From contig NZ_CP034753.1 of the NCBI RefSeq assembly GCF_004006235.1, forward strand, positions 3,038,001 to 3,102,000: DNA of 64,000 nucleotides, read 5' to 3'. The notes below the pieces were generated by a model. It searched no databases, had not been told where the DNA came from, and saw only the letters and a list, made by a program, of their open reading frames with translations. This document shows, piece by piece, positions 7,955 through 19,625 of the stretch. Source of the DNA: Agromyces sp. LHK192. GTDB lineage: Bacteria > Actinomycetota > Actinomycetes > Actinomycetales > Microbacteriaceae. Each line of letters begins with the position of its first letter. The first letter of the stretch is position 1. The translations under genes and the position numbers were made by a program.

Positions 7955-8761
7955 TCAGGCGGTCGGGGCTCCCGACGCGGCGCGTGCGGCGGCCCGAGCG
8001 GCGCGGCGCTGGTCGAGGCGCTTGCGGGTCGTGGTTCCCACCCCGCGGCGGATCAGCGCGTCGGCGATGACGAACCCGAGCCATCCGCCGACCCCGCCGC
8101 TGATCGTCGGGATGAGGATGGTCGCCGCGACGACACCCGGCACCATCGACGCGGCATCGAGCGCGAGCGCGACGGTCACGCCCCAGACCGCACCGTTGAG
8201 CACACCGCCCACGATGCACAGCCAGAGTCGCTGGATGCGGTACAGGGTGACGGCGAACACGATCTCGAAGAAGAACGCGTACCAGAGGTTGACGTAGATC
8301 GCCCGGAAGCCGTCGGGCTGGAACGGCCCCATCACGATTCCGGCGAACAGTGCGACGAGCAGGGTCGTACCGGGTAGCGGCAGCAGGCGCAGCGCGAGCG
8401 CCCACGGCACCACCCACAGGCCGAGCGTGACGCCGTTCATCCACGGGATCGCGGAGGTCGCGTACCCGATCCAGTTGCCGGCGATGAGCAGGATGGCCGT
8501 CGCCGCGGCGATCGCGGCCGCAGTGAGCAGGTACGACGTCGAATACGGCGAGGCGATGCGCGAGCGCGGCGCCGCGGACGTTCGGCTGTTCGCGGCGGGG
8601 TCGCTGCTCGCGGTGTGCGCGGTGGGTGCGCTGCCCACGGCGGGTTCGCTGCCCGCGGCAGGCGCGGGTGTGGTGGGCTCGGGCTCGGTCACGATCGACC
8701 ATTCTGCCGCCTCGCCCTCGCCGCGTCGACCGCCCACGTCCGACATGTCGACCCATGACAC
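7955..8761 (-). CDS. multi-pass membrane protein, ECF transporter S-component-like
   Basis: Up to 268 aa. The first about 70 residues are an Ala/Pro/Ser/Thr-rich, probably cytoplasmic tail; then about six hydrophobic helices between residues 75 and 240 with motifs GNWIGYATSAIPW, LFAGIVMGPF and FFFEIVFAVTLYR; a basic C-terminal tail (RKRLDQRRAARAAARAA) follows. The helix pattern and conserved glycines resemble YkoE/ECF S components that bind a vitamin such as a thiamin precursor, but no EcfA/EcfT genes or riboswitch are adjacent, so substrate and family remain tentative. The start is also uncertain: GTG 8761, ATG 8746 or GTG 8692 are all in frame and none has a strong ribosome site. Confidence 0.6.
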   Translation of the reverse strand: MSWVDMSDVGGRRGEGEAAEWSIVTEPEPTTPAPAAGSEPAVGSAPTAHTASSDPAANSRTSAAPRSRIASPYSTSYLLTAAAIAAATAILLIAGNWIGYATSAIPWMNGVTLGLWVVPWALALRLLPLPGTTLLVALFAGIVMGPFQPDGFRAIYVNLWYAFFFEIVFAVTLYRIQRLWLCIVGGVLNGAVWGVTVALALDAASMVPGVVAATILIPTISGGVGGWLGFVIADALIRRGVGTTTRKRLDQRRAARAAARAASGAPTA

Positions 8762-8825
8762 CCCCGCCTGCTCGCCCTCGAGCGCACCCCGTCACCCTTC
8801 TGCTCCGACCGCCGCCCTCGAGTTC

Positions 8826-8904
8826 CGCCGCGCGAAGTTCGGAGCATCGCGCATACTCCGGAGGATCTCCGCACGATCTTCCGAACCTCGCGCAATCCTC
8901 CGAA
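8826..8904 (+). repeat. left copy of a 79-bp direct repeat flanking the AbiEi/DUF559 gene
   Basis: Aligns without gaps to 9913-9991 at 57 of 79 positions (counted by eye). It is built from CGCGAAG, TCGGAG-AT, TCGGAGGAT, TCCGAAC and TCCTCCGAA blocks, so it is also partly self-complementary. It lies in the gap after the nuclease-like gene. Confidence 0.7.
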
Positions 8905-8959
8905 CCTGGCAGCCCGCACGCACCCCGCTCCAAGCGGGCACGCGGGCCACGAGACGCGC

Positions 8960-9808
8960 TCAGGGCAGGTGCAGGCCCTGCGCGATCGCGCGCAGCACGG
9001 TCCGTTCGACGTTGGGTCGTTCACGCACGACCTGGTGGTACGAGAACCGCAGGACGGTGTATCCGCGGAGCTGCAGCTCCGCATCGTGGGCGATGTCGCG
9101 GGTTCGCTGCGCGGACGACGCGGCATGGAACTCGAATCCGTCGATCTGCACGATCAGCCGTGCGCCGACCAGTCCGTCGACGCGGTGACCGGCGATCCTG
9201 ACCTGTTGACGAACGGCGACACCGTGCCGACGCAACGCCGTGAAGATGTCCGTCTCGATGCCCGAGTCGGACAGGCCGGTCACGTGCTCGGCCATTTCGC
9301 GGGCCCGAACGGTGGTCCAGCGCACGCGTCGGAGCGCCTCGGGCGCCAGTCGCTCCGCTTTCGCGGCGGACTCCCATACGGCCAGGGCACGGTCGGGTGG
9401 CAGGCAGATCGCGAGGTGCGCGAGCGAGTCCTCGACCGTGCCGAGGAGTCCGGTGCGCGCGGCAGGCGCGATCGGCACGCTCCAGTGCAGGCGAGGCGGC
9501 GGGCCATGGTCGAGCCGAGCGGATCCGGCGTGCGGGAGCAGGTGCAGGTGGACTCCCCCATCCGCTCCCTCGGGGATCCACCAATGGCGGCGTCGTGCCA
9601 GCGACAGGCACGACAGTTTGCCGCCCGCAGCGGCGGCCGCGAGCAGGTCGGTCGAGGCCTCGGGGAGCGCGATCCACGCCCGGCGCACCATCGTCGCGCG
9701 GCCCGAGCGGACGAGACCGCGGACCTTCGCGATCGCGAAACCTGCGCGCAGCGCCTCGGCACGGTGCGCGATGCCCTCACGGGTGAGCAGCCAGGCCTCG
9801 AGTTCCAC
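8960..9808 (-). CDS. AbiEi-like N-terminal plus DUF559 (PD-(D/E)XK nuclease-like) protein
   Basis: 282 aa. The N-terminal half (about 1-90: LLTREGIAHRAEALRAGFAIAKVRGLVRSG... then LSCLSLARRRHWWIP) resembles the winged-helix AbiEi domain of type IV toxin-antitoxin antitoxins. The C-terminal about 90 residues match DUF559/very-short-patch endonuclease folds: HRVDGLVGARLIVQIDGFEFH followed by RTRDIAHDAELQLRGYTVLRFSYHQV. The usual glutamate of the (D/E)XK strand is a glutamine here (VQIDG), common in this subgroup, so catalysis is uncertain. Start is GTG 9808 with CAGGCT 6 nt upstream (leaderless). No AbiEii toxin is adjacent. Two long direct repeats flank it. Such proteins are frequent orphans in Microbacteriaceae and their function is unknown. 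Confidence 0.75.
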   Translation of the reverse strand: MELEAWLLTREGIAHRAEALRAGFAIAKVRGLVRSGRATMVRRAWIALPEASTDLLAAAAAGGKLSCLSLARRRHWWIPEGADGGVHLHLLPHAGSARLDHGPPPRLHWSVPIAPAARTGLLGTVEDSLAHLAICLPPDRALAVWESAAKAERLAPEALRRVRWTTVRAREMAEHVTGLSDSGIETDIFTALRRHGVAVRQQVRIAGHRVDGLVGARLIVQIDGFEFHAASSAQRTRDIAHDAELQLRGYTVLRFSYHQVVRERPNVERTVLRAIAQGLHLP

Positions 9809-9814
9809 CCCTGC

Positions 9815-9820
9815 AGCCTG
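9815..9820 (-). promoter_or_regulatory. leaderless -10 box of the AbiEi/DUF559 gene
   Basis: CAGGCT on the minus strand followed by 6 nt and the GTG start, no ribosome site. One base off the TAGGCT form used by other genes here. Confidence 0.45.
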
Positions 9821-9912
9821 CCCTCGGCCGCCACTGGTCTGCCCCGAGTACCGGCGACCGTGCAGGCACGCGCGTCGCCTCCGGCTGTGGAGGAGTACTC
9901 CCCCACGGCTCG

Positions 9913-9991
9913 CGCCGCGCGAAGGTCGGAGGATCAGCTCGACCTCGGAGGATTCGGGCGGGATGCTCCGGACTTCGCGCGTTCCTCCGAA
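9913..9991 (+). repeat. right copy of the 79-bp direct repeat
   Basis: Same orientation and exactly the same length as 8826-8904, about 72% identical. It lies upstream of the AbiEi/DUF559 gene and downstream of guaB, so the two copies bracket a 1.0-kb segment holding only that gene. Confidence 0.7.
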
Positions 9992-10033
9992 GTTCGCGCC
10001 GCCACGCCGCCGCCGCGACGCCGCCGCGCGCCC

Positions 10034-15202
<5,169 letters not shown>

Positions 15203-15206
<4 letters not shown>

Positions 15207-15943
15207 CCACGACCGTCGAGACCGGCACGCCCGTCGTCGTCGTCGACGAGGTGCACGCGGGCTACCTGCCCGGCGTCAACATCCTGAACGGATGCTCCCT
15301 CGTCGCGAACCAGGGCGAACTGATCGGCATCATCGGCCCGAACGGCGCCGGCAAGTCGACGCTGCTGAAGGCGATCTTCGGCCAGGTCAACGTTCGCGAG
15401 GGCACCATCTCGCTCGAGGGCGAGGACATCACGGGACTCAAGGCGAACAAGCTCGTCTCCCGCGGGGTGGGCTTCATCCCGCAGACGAACAACGTCTTCC
15501 CGAGCCTCACCATCGAGGAGAACCTGCAGATGGGCCTGTTCCAACGGCCCGGCGTCTACAAGGAGCGCCTCGAGTTCGTGACGGGCATCTTCGCGGAGCT
15601 CGGCAAGCGCCTCAAGCAGCGCGCCGGGTCGCTGTCGGGTGGTGAGCGCCAGATGGTCGCGATGAGCCGCGCGCTCATGATGGACCCGAAGGTGCTGCTG
15701 CTCGACGAGCCGTCGGCCGGCCTGTCGCCCGTCCGCCAGGACGAGGCGTTCATCCGGGTCTCGGAGATCAACAAGGCGGGCGTGACCTGCATCATGGTCG
15801 AGCAGAACGCCAGGCGCTGCCTGCAGATCTGCGACCGCGGATACGTGCTCGACCAGGGCCGCGACGCCTACACGGGCTCGGGCCGCGACCTGCTCAGCGA
15901 CCCGAAGGTCACCGAGCTCTACCTCGGCACGCTCGGCACCTGA
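15203..15943 (+). CDS. livF: branched-chain amino acid ABC ATPase LivF
   Basis: 246 aa, normal LivF length. Walker A GPNGAGKST, signature LSGGERQMVAMSRAL, Walker B VLLLDEPSAGLSP, and the LivF-typical EENLQMGLF and VEQNARRCLQICDRGYVLDQG. Forms the ATPase dimer with LivG. GTG start at 15203 overlaps the livG stop (GTGA), with GGAGGAGGAG just upstream. Last gene of the operon; two strong hairpins follow. Confidence 0.94.
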
Positions 15944-15951
15944 CGTGCCTG

Positions 15952-15977
15952 CCTGAACGGCCTGCGGGCCGTTCAGG
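15952..15977 (+). terminator. hairpin 1 after livF
   Basis: CCTGAACGGCC / GGCCGTTCAGG stem with a short loop, starting 9 nt after the livF stop. Confidence 0.6.
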
Positions 15978-15982
15978 TGCAG

Positions 15983-16020
15983 GGAAGGGGCGGGTCCGCG
16001 CAAGCGGGCCCGCCCCTTCC
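15983..16020 (+). terminator. hairpin 2 after livF (strong)
   Basis: GGAAGGGGCGGG paired with CCCGCCCCTTCC around a GC-rich centre, directly after hairpin 1. The pair form a tandem terminator for livHMGF. Confidence 0.65.
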
Positions 16021-16172
16021 GCGTGTCGGCGGGCGGATGCTCCGTGCTCGCCTCGCGGCTACCCGCATCAGGGGGCCGCCAGGATGCGCCGGGCCGCCGC
16101 ACCGTCCGCCTGCGCGGGGTGGGCACGGGCCTGGGCGCGCGAATCCGCCGGGTGCGGCTGGAACGCGCTGAG

Positions 16173-16213
16173 TGTGGCCGATCCGACGATCGCGCGCGGC
16201 GATATCGGCCACA
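16173..16213. repeat. long inverted repeat in the livF-livJ gap
   Basis: Perfect 10-bp arms TGTGGCCGAT / ATCGGCCACA separated by 21 bases that contain the self-complementary GATCGCGCGCGGCGAT-like core. Confidence 0.5.
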
Positions 16214-16379
16214 GTCGGCGACTCCGGATCGGAGGCGGGCCGGGAGACGGAGACGGGCCTCAGGAGGCGCCCACGGGGCCTCGGGGACGCGCACACGGGC
16301 CAGGATGCGCAGACGCGCCGCGCCGCGCAGACGGATACCCAGGACGCGTAGACGCGCCGGAACGCGCTGAGGCGCCCCC

Positions 16380-16476
16380 GGGCACGCAGAAGGGCCCCGG
16401 GGCACGCAGGGGCGCCCCGGGCACGCAGGGGCGCCCCGGGCACGCAAGGGCGCCCCGGGGCACGCAGAAGGGCCCC
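16380..16476. repeat. tandem array of five 19-20 bp GC-rich units
   Basis: Units at 16380-16398, 16399-16418, 16419-16437, 16438-16456 and 16457-16476 share the form GGGCACGCARRGGCGCCCC; the outer two read GCAGAAGGGCCCC. Each contains a GGGCNCCC-type palindrome. No protein is encoded. Confidence 0.75.
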
Positions 16477-16495
16477 GGTCCGAAGACCGGGGCCC
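16470..16495 (-). terminator. terminator hairpin of livJ
   Basis: Perfect 11-bp stem GGGCCCCGGTC / GACCGGGGCCC with a CGAA tetraloop, 28 nt after the livJ stop on the minus strand. The last tandem repeat unit merges into its distal arm. Confidence 0.75.
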
Positions 16496-16522
16496 GTGCG
16501 TTCGGGTCAGACCAGGGTCAGA

Positions 16523-17812
16523 TCACCCCTCGTACGCCGCGTAGGTGTTGTCCTCGCCGTACTGGTAGATGCCGATCGACGCCTCGGTCGGGTCGCCCAC
16601 CTCGTCGAAGGTGATCGGACCGGAGATGCCGTCGTAGTCGGCCGTGCCGCCGCCGATGATGATGTCGGCGCACTCCGCGAACGAGGTGCACTTCTCACCG
16701 TCGCCCTCGCCACCGGAGACCTCGGCCAGCTTCGCCGCGATGTCGGCGGAGTCGGTCGAGTTCGCGGCAAGCGCGGCCAGCGCGAGCAGCACGGTCGCGT
16801 CGAAGGACTCGGCAGCGTAGCTGTAGTCCTCGAGCGCCGGGGTGCCTTCTTCTTCGAGGAAGGCGTCCAGCTCACCGGTGAAGTCCGAGATCGAGTCGAT
16901 CGACAGGCCCGGCAGCGTGCCCTTCGCACCGGTCAGCGAACCGGCGGGGAAGGTGCCCTCCTCGAAGTTCTTCAGGTTGCCGTCGACGAAGTAGAGCTTG
17001 TCGGCCGGGAACTGCCCGAAGAGGCTGGGGAGCATCGTCGAGACCTCGTCGAACGTGATCAGGGCGATCGCGTCGGGGTCGGCCGCGAGGACCTCGCCGA
17101 TCTGGGCGTCGAACGTGGTGTCACCCGTGTTGTACGTCGGGGCCGCGACGACCTCGCCGCCGGCAGCCTCGAAGGCCTCGGTGACGTACTTCGCGAGACC
17201 GGTGCCGTACGAGTCGTTCAGCACGATGAGGCCGAGCGTCTGGTTGCCGTCCTCGGCGATCAGGTTGCCGAGCACCTCGCCCTGCAGCACGTCGGACGGC
17301 GCGGTACGGAAGTACAGGCCGTTGTCGTCGTACGTGGTGAACGCGTCGGACGTGTTCGCCGGCGAGAACTGGATGACGCCGGCACCGGTGACCTGGTCGA
17401 TGAACTGCAGCGACGTGCCCGACGACGCGGCGCCGATGATGGCCGAGACGTCCTCGCCGAGGAGGCGGGGGATCTCGGTCTCGTAGGCCTTGTTGTCGGT
17501 GTCGCCGGAGTCGCCGTAGACGACGTCGAGCGTCAGGCCGGTCGTGTCGGTGACCTCGTTGATCTGGGCCGTCGCGTAGGCGACGCCGGCTTCCTCGGGC
17601 GGGCCGAGGAAGGCGAGGTTGCCGGTCTGCGGCAGGGCAGTACCGATCGTGAGCGCCAGCTCCTCACGGGGACCCTGGCTCTCCCCACCCGATGAATCCG
17701 TGTCGCCGCTCGCACAGGCCGACAGGAGGAGGGCGCTGGCCGCGGTGACCGCGACGCCCGTCCAGACCTTGCCACGCGAACGAGCGGGGCGGGATGTGCC
17801 GAAAACGCTCAT
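16523..17812 (-). CDS. livJ: branched-chain amino acid ABC substrate-binding lipoprotein
   Basis: 429 aa. Residues 1-33 are a lipoprotein signal ending in the lipobox LLLSAC (Cys33 would be lipidated), followed by a short Ser/Gly/Asp linker and a periplasmic-binding-protein type I (LivJ/Peripla_BP_6) domain: LTIGTALPQTGNLAFLGPPEEAGV, AIIGAASSGTSLQFID, GVIQFSPANTSDAFT. It would deliver substrate to LivHMGF although it is transcribed convergently and separately. ATG 17812 has AAGGAG at good spacing. The promoter TTGTTG-N18-TACTGT lies just upstream, and four GTNAC-type half-sites further up suggest nitrogen control. The exact substrate (Leu/Ile/Val or other) cannot be read. Confidence 0.92.
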   Translation of the reverse strand: MSVFGTSRPARSRGKVWTGVAVTAASALLLSACASGDTDSSGGESQGPREELALTIGTALPQTGNLAFLGPPEEAGVAYATAQINEVTDTTGLTLDVVYGDSGDTDNKAYETEIPRLLGEDVSAIIGAASSGTSLQFIDQVTGAGVIQFSPANTSDAFTTYDDNGLYFRTAPSDVLQGEVLGNLIAEDGNQTLGLIVLNDSYGTGLAKYVTEAFEAAGGEVVAAPTYNTGDTTFDAQIGEVLAADPDAIALITFDEVSTMLPSLFGQFPADKLYFVDGNLKNFEEGTFPAGSLTGAKGTLPGLSIDSISDFTGELDAFLEEEGTPALEDYSYAAESFDATVLLALAALAANSTDSADIAAKLAEVSGGEGDGEKCTSFAECADIIIGGGTADYDGISGPITFDEVGDPTEASIGIYQYGEDNTYAAYEG

Positions 17813-17875
17813 GTTGCTCCTTGGGACTGAAGGAATTGGTTCTGATGCGCCCCGCAACGGGGACGCCGTCCTGTC

Positions 17876-17905
17876 ACAGTACGTTCGGGGGCGGCATCCC
17901 AACAA
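17876..17905 (-). promoter_or_regulatory. livJ promoter
   Basis: Minus-strand -35 TTGTTG (17905-17900), 18-bp spacer, -10 TACTGT (17881-17876); transcription would start about 57 nt before the livJ ATG. Confidence 0.6.
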
Positions 17906-17913
17906 CGGATTCC

Positions 17914-17958
17914 GGTCACAACCCGATAACACCCGCCGAAACGTTACATTTGCGTCAC
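17914..17958. promoter_or_regulatory. possible GlnR-like half-sites upstream of livJ
   Basis: GTCAC (17914), ATAAC (17925), GTTAC (17943) and GTCAC (17954): two pairs, each with 6 bp between half-sites (11-bp phase). This resembles the GTNAC-n6-GNAAC grammar of actinobacterial GlnR, but no GlnR gene is in the window. Located about 10-55 bp upstream of the -35. Confidence 0.4.
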
Positions 17959-18058
17959 ATTCCACCGGGTCGGCGCACGAAGCCACGCGCGGCGAACCGC
18001 CCGAACGCAACGATCGCGCGCCCCCACTTCGGGTGGCGCGCGACCTCCGCGGAGCGGA

Positions 18059-19015
18059 TCAGACGGGCTCGACCAGCTCCCGGCGCGCGGCACGGGCGTT
18101 CCGAGCGAGGTCGACCGTCAGCACGATGAGCGCCAGCCACACCAGCCCGAATCCGACCCATCGCTCGGGCGGCATCGACTCGTGGAGCACGTAGACGCCG
18201 ACCAGGAACTGGATGAACGGGGCGAAGTACTGGATGAATCCGAGATGCGTGAGCGGGAGCCGCCTCGACGCCGCGGCGAAGAGCAGGAGTGGGACGGCCG
18301 TGACGGCGCCGGCGAGCAGCAGCAGGGTCGCATGCCACGCGCCGTGACCCCCGAGCGTGAGGCCTCCCGAGGTCGCCGCGACGACGACGAGCTGGACCGC
18401 CGCGACCGGCGCGAGCCACGCGGTCTCCAGCGTAAGCCCCGAGACGGCGTCGACCTTCGGCCCCACGCGCTTCTTGATCAGCCCGTACAGGCCGAACGAG
18501 AAGGCGAGGACGAGCGCGATCCACGGGAGCCGGCCGTAGCCGATGGCGAGCACGATGACCGCGACGATGCTGATTCCGACGGCGATCCATTGGGTGACTC
18601 GGAGCCGCTCGCGCAGCACGAGGACGCCGAGGAAGACGGTGACGATCGGATTGATGAAGTACCCGAGGGCGGCCTCGACCACCTGCCCGGAGAGCGTCGC
18701 GTAGACGTAGGTCTGCCAGTTCACGAAGATGAGCACGCCGGCGAGACCCATCGTGAGCACCACGCGGCGGTCGCGCAGCAGCCCGCCGAAGACCTTCCAC
18801 GCACGCGTGACGGTCAGCAGGAGCGCGCAGAAGACGAGGGAGAGCAGGATGCGCCATGCCACGATCTCGAAGGGCCCCGTCGGGGCGAGCGCGAGGAAGT
18901 ACACGGGCAGGATGCCCCAGAGCAGGTAGGCGGCGACGGCGTACGCGTAGCCCGCGCCGCCCTGCGCGGGTGCCGGGCGGGCGATCGCACCGGCGTCGGA
19001 CGAGGAGGAGCTCAC
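18059..19015 (-). CDS. rarD: EamA/DMT-superfamily transporter, RarD type
   Basis: 318 aa with about ten hydrophobic helices and two EamA repeats. RarD hallmarks: AAYLLWGILPVYFLAL near the N-terminus, EIVAWRILLSLVFC, INPIVTVFLGVLVLRERLR, and IQYFAPFIQFLVGVYVLHE near the C-terminus. RarD proteins are thought to export small metabolites; chloramphenicol sensitivity is the historical link in E. coli, and the substrate here is unknown. GTG 19015 lacks a ribosome site but has TAGGCT exactly 6 nt upstream, so it is probably leaderless. Isolated gene between groES and livJ. Confidence 0.87.
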   Translation of the reverse strand: MSSSSSDAGAIARPAPAQGGAGYAYAVAAYLLWGILPVYFLALAPTGPFEIVAWRILLSLVFCALLLTVTRAWKVFGGLLRDRRVVLTMGLAGVLIFVNWQTYVYATLSGQVVEAALGYFINPIVTVFLGVLVLRERLRVTQWIAVGISIVAVIVLAIGYGRLPWIALVLAFSFGLYGLIKKRVGPKVDAVSGLTLETAWLAPVAAVQLVVVAATSGGLTLGGHGAWHATLLLLAGAVTAVPLLLFAAASRRLPLTHLGFIQYFAPFIQFLVGVYVLHESMPPERWVGFGLVWLALIVLTVDLARNARAARRELVEPV

Positions 19016-19021
19016 CGATGC

Positions 19022-19027
19022 AGCCTA
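19022..19027 (-). promoter_or_regulatory. leaderless -10 box of rarD
   Basis: TAGGCT, 6 nt before the GTG start at 19015. Confidence 0.6.
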
Positions 19028-19132
19028 CGCGCGCCCGCCGACGCGGCAGGCATCCGCCGCAGTATCCCGTGCCTGCGGCCGGCACGACGTCCCGCGGGCA
19101 TCGAAGCCGAGGCATCCGGTGCCCCGGACGCG

Positions 19133-19168
19133 ACGAGGGCCGGTCACCAGACGGTGACCGGCCCTCGT
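19133..19168 (-). terminator. strong terminator hairpin after groES
   Basis: ACGAGGGCCGGTCACC paired with GGTGACCGGCCCTCGT around an AGAC loop, 15 nt after the groES stop. Confidence 0.8.
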
Positions 19169-19182
19169 GGAGTGCGTCGTGA

Positions 19183-19479
19183 TCAGCGAACGACGACCGC
19201 GAGCACGTCGCGAGCCGACAGGACGAGGAAGTCCTCGCCGCCGAACTTGACCTCGGTGCCGCCGTACTTCGAGTAGATGACCTTGTCGCCGACTGCGACG
19301 TCGAGCGGAACACGGTTGCCGTTGTCGTCGATGCGGCCCGGGCCCACCGCGACGACCTCGCCCTCCTGGGGCTTCTCCTTCGCGGTGTCGGGGATCACCA
19401 GACCGGAGGCGGTGGTCTGCTCGGCCTCGACCTGCTTGATGACGATGCGATCCTCGAGCGGCTTGATGGAAACCGACAC
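19183..19479 (-). CDS. groES: co-chaperonin GroES (Hsp10)
   Basis: 98 aa, full length. Visible: [27 protein letters not shown] (mobile loop), [30 protein letters not shown] and the conserved C-terminus. Forms the heptameric lid of the GroEL chaperonin. GroEL is not adjacent: the gene is followed by a terminator and by rarD, as in several actinobacteria where a groEL copy sits elsewhere. AAAAGGGG precedes the ATG. Two CIRCE elements and a TTGCAT-N17-TACACT promoter lie upstream, indicating HrcA repression and heat induction. Confidence 0.96.
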   Translation of the reverse strand: MSVSIKPLEDRIVIKQVEAEQTTASGLVIPDTAKEKPQEGEVVAVGPGRIDDNGNRVPLDVAVGDKVIYSKYGGTEVKFGGEDFLVLSARDVLAVVVR

Positions 19480-19527
19480 GGTTGACCCCTTTTCTGTGAG
19501 ATAGGTGCTGTCTTGACGAAGACTGGG

Positions 19528-19554
19528 TTAGCAGCCTCAGTGCGAGAGTGCTAA
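19528..19554. promoter_or_regulatory. CIRCE element 2 (degenerate), groES
   Basis: On the minus strand TTAGCACTC-N9-GGCTGCTAA: one consensus arm and one arm with two changes. It lies at about the transcription start predicted from the promoter. Confidence 0.75.
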
Positions 19555-19559
19555 TACCG

Positions 19560-19588
19560 AGTGTAGGCAGTCTCTGGCACTCATGCAA
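19560..19588 (-). promoter_or_regulatory. groES promoter
   Basis: Minus-strand -35 TTGCAT (19588-19583), 17-bp spacer, -10 TACACT (19565-19560). The -35 is inside CIRCE 1 and the start site abuts CIRCE 2. Confidence 0.7.
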
Positions 19589-19600
19589 CGTGAGTGCCAG
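19574..19600. promoter_or_regulatory. CIRCE element 1 (perfect inverted repeat), groES
   Basis: CTGGCACTC-N9-GAGTGCCAG, the actinobacterial HrcA operator form, fully symmetric. It also lies 14 bp upstream of the -10 box of the divergent methyltransferase gene, so HrcA could affect both. Confidence 0.85.
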
Positions 19601-19613
19601 CGGACCTCGGTGC

Positions 19614-19619
19614 TAGCGT
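19614..19619 (+). promoter_or_regulatory. leaderless -10 box of the THUMP-like methyltransferase
   Basis: TAGCGT followed by 6 nt and the GTG at 19626; no ribosome site. Confidence 0.6.
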
Positions 19620-19625
19620 TGCCGG

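Larger units (their letters stand above)
16021..16522. other. convergent intergenic region livF / livJ without a gene
   Basis: About 500 bp of very GC-rich, low-complexity sequence. No frame shows a protein-like composition; translations are Arg/Pro/Gly-rich in all frames. It contains a 10-bp stem inverted repeat (16173-16213), a five-unit tandem repeat (16380-16476) and the livJ terminator hairpin (16470-16495). Confidence 0.7.

Noticed and set aside
8960..9808. Complete type IV toxin-antitoxin locus
   Set aside because: Only an AbiEi-like N-terminal region fused to DUF559 is present; there is no AbiEii nucleotidyltransferase gene on either side.
16021..16470. Arg/Pro/Ala-rich frames in the livF-livJ gap
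   Set aside because: Every frame there is low-complexity because of tandem repeats and GC content; no ribosome site or known family.
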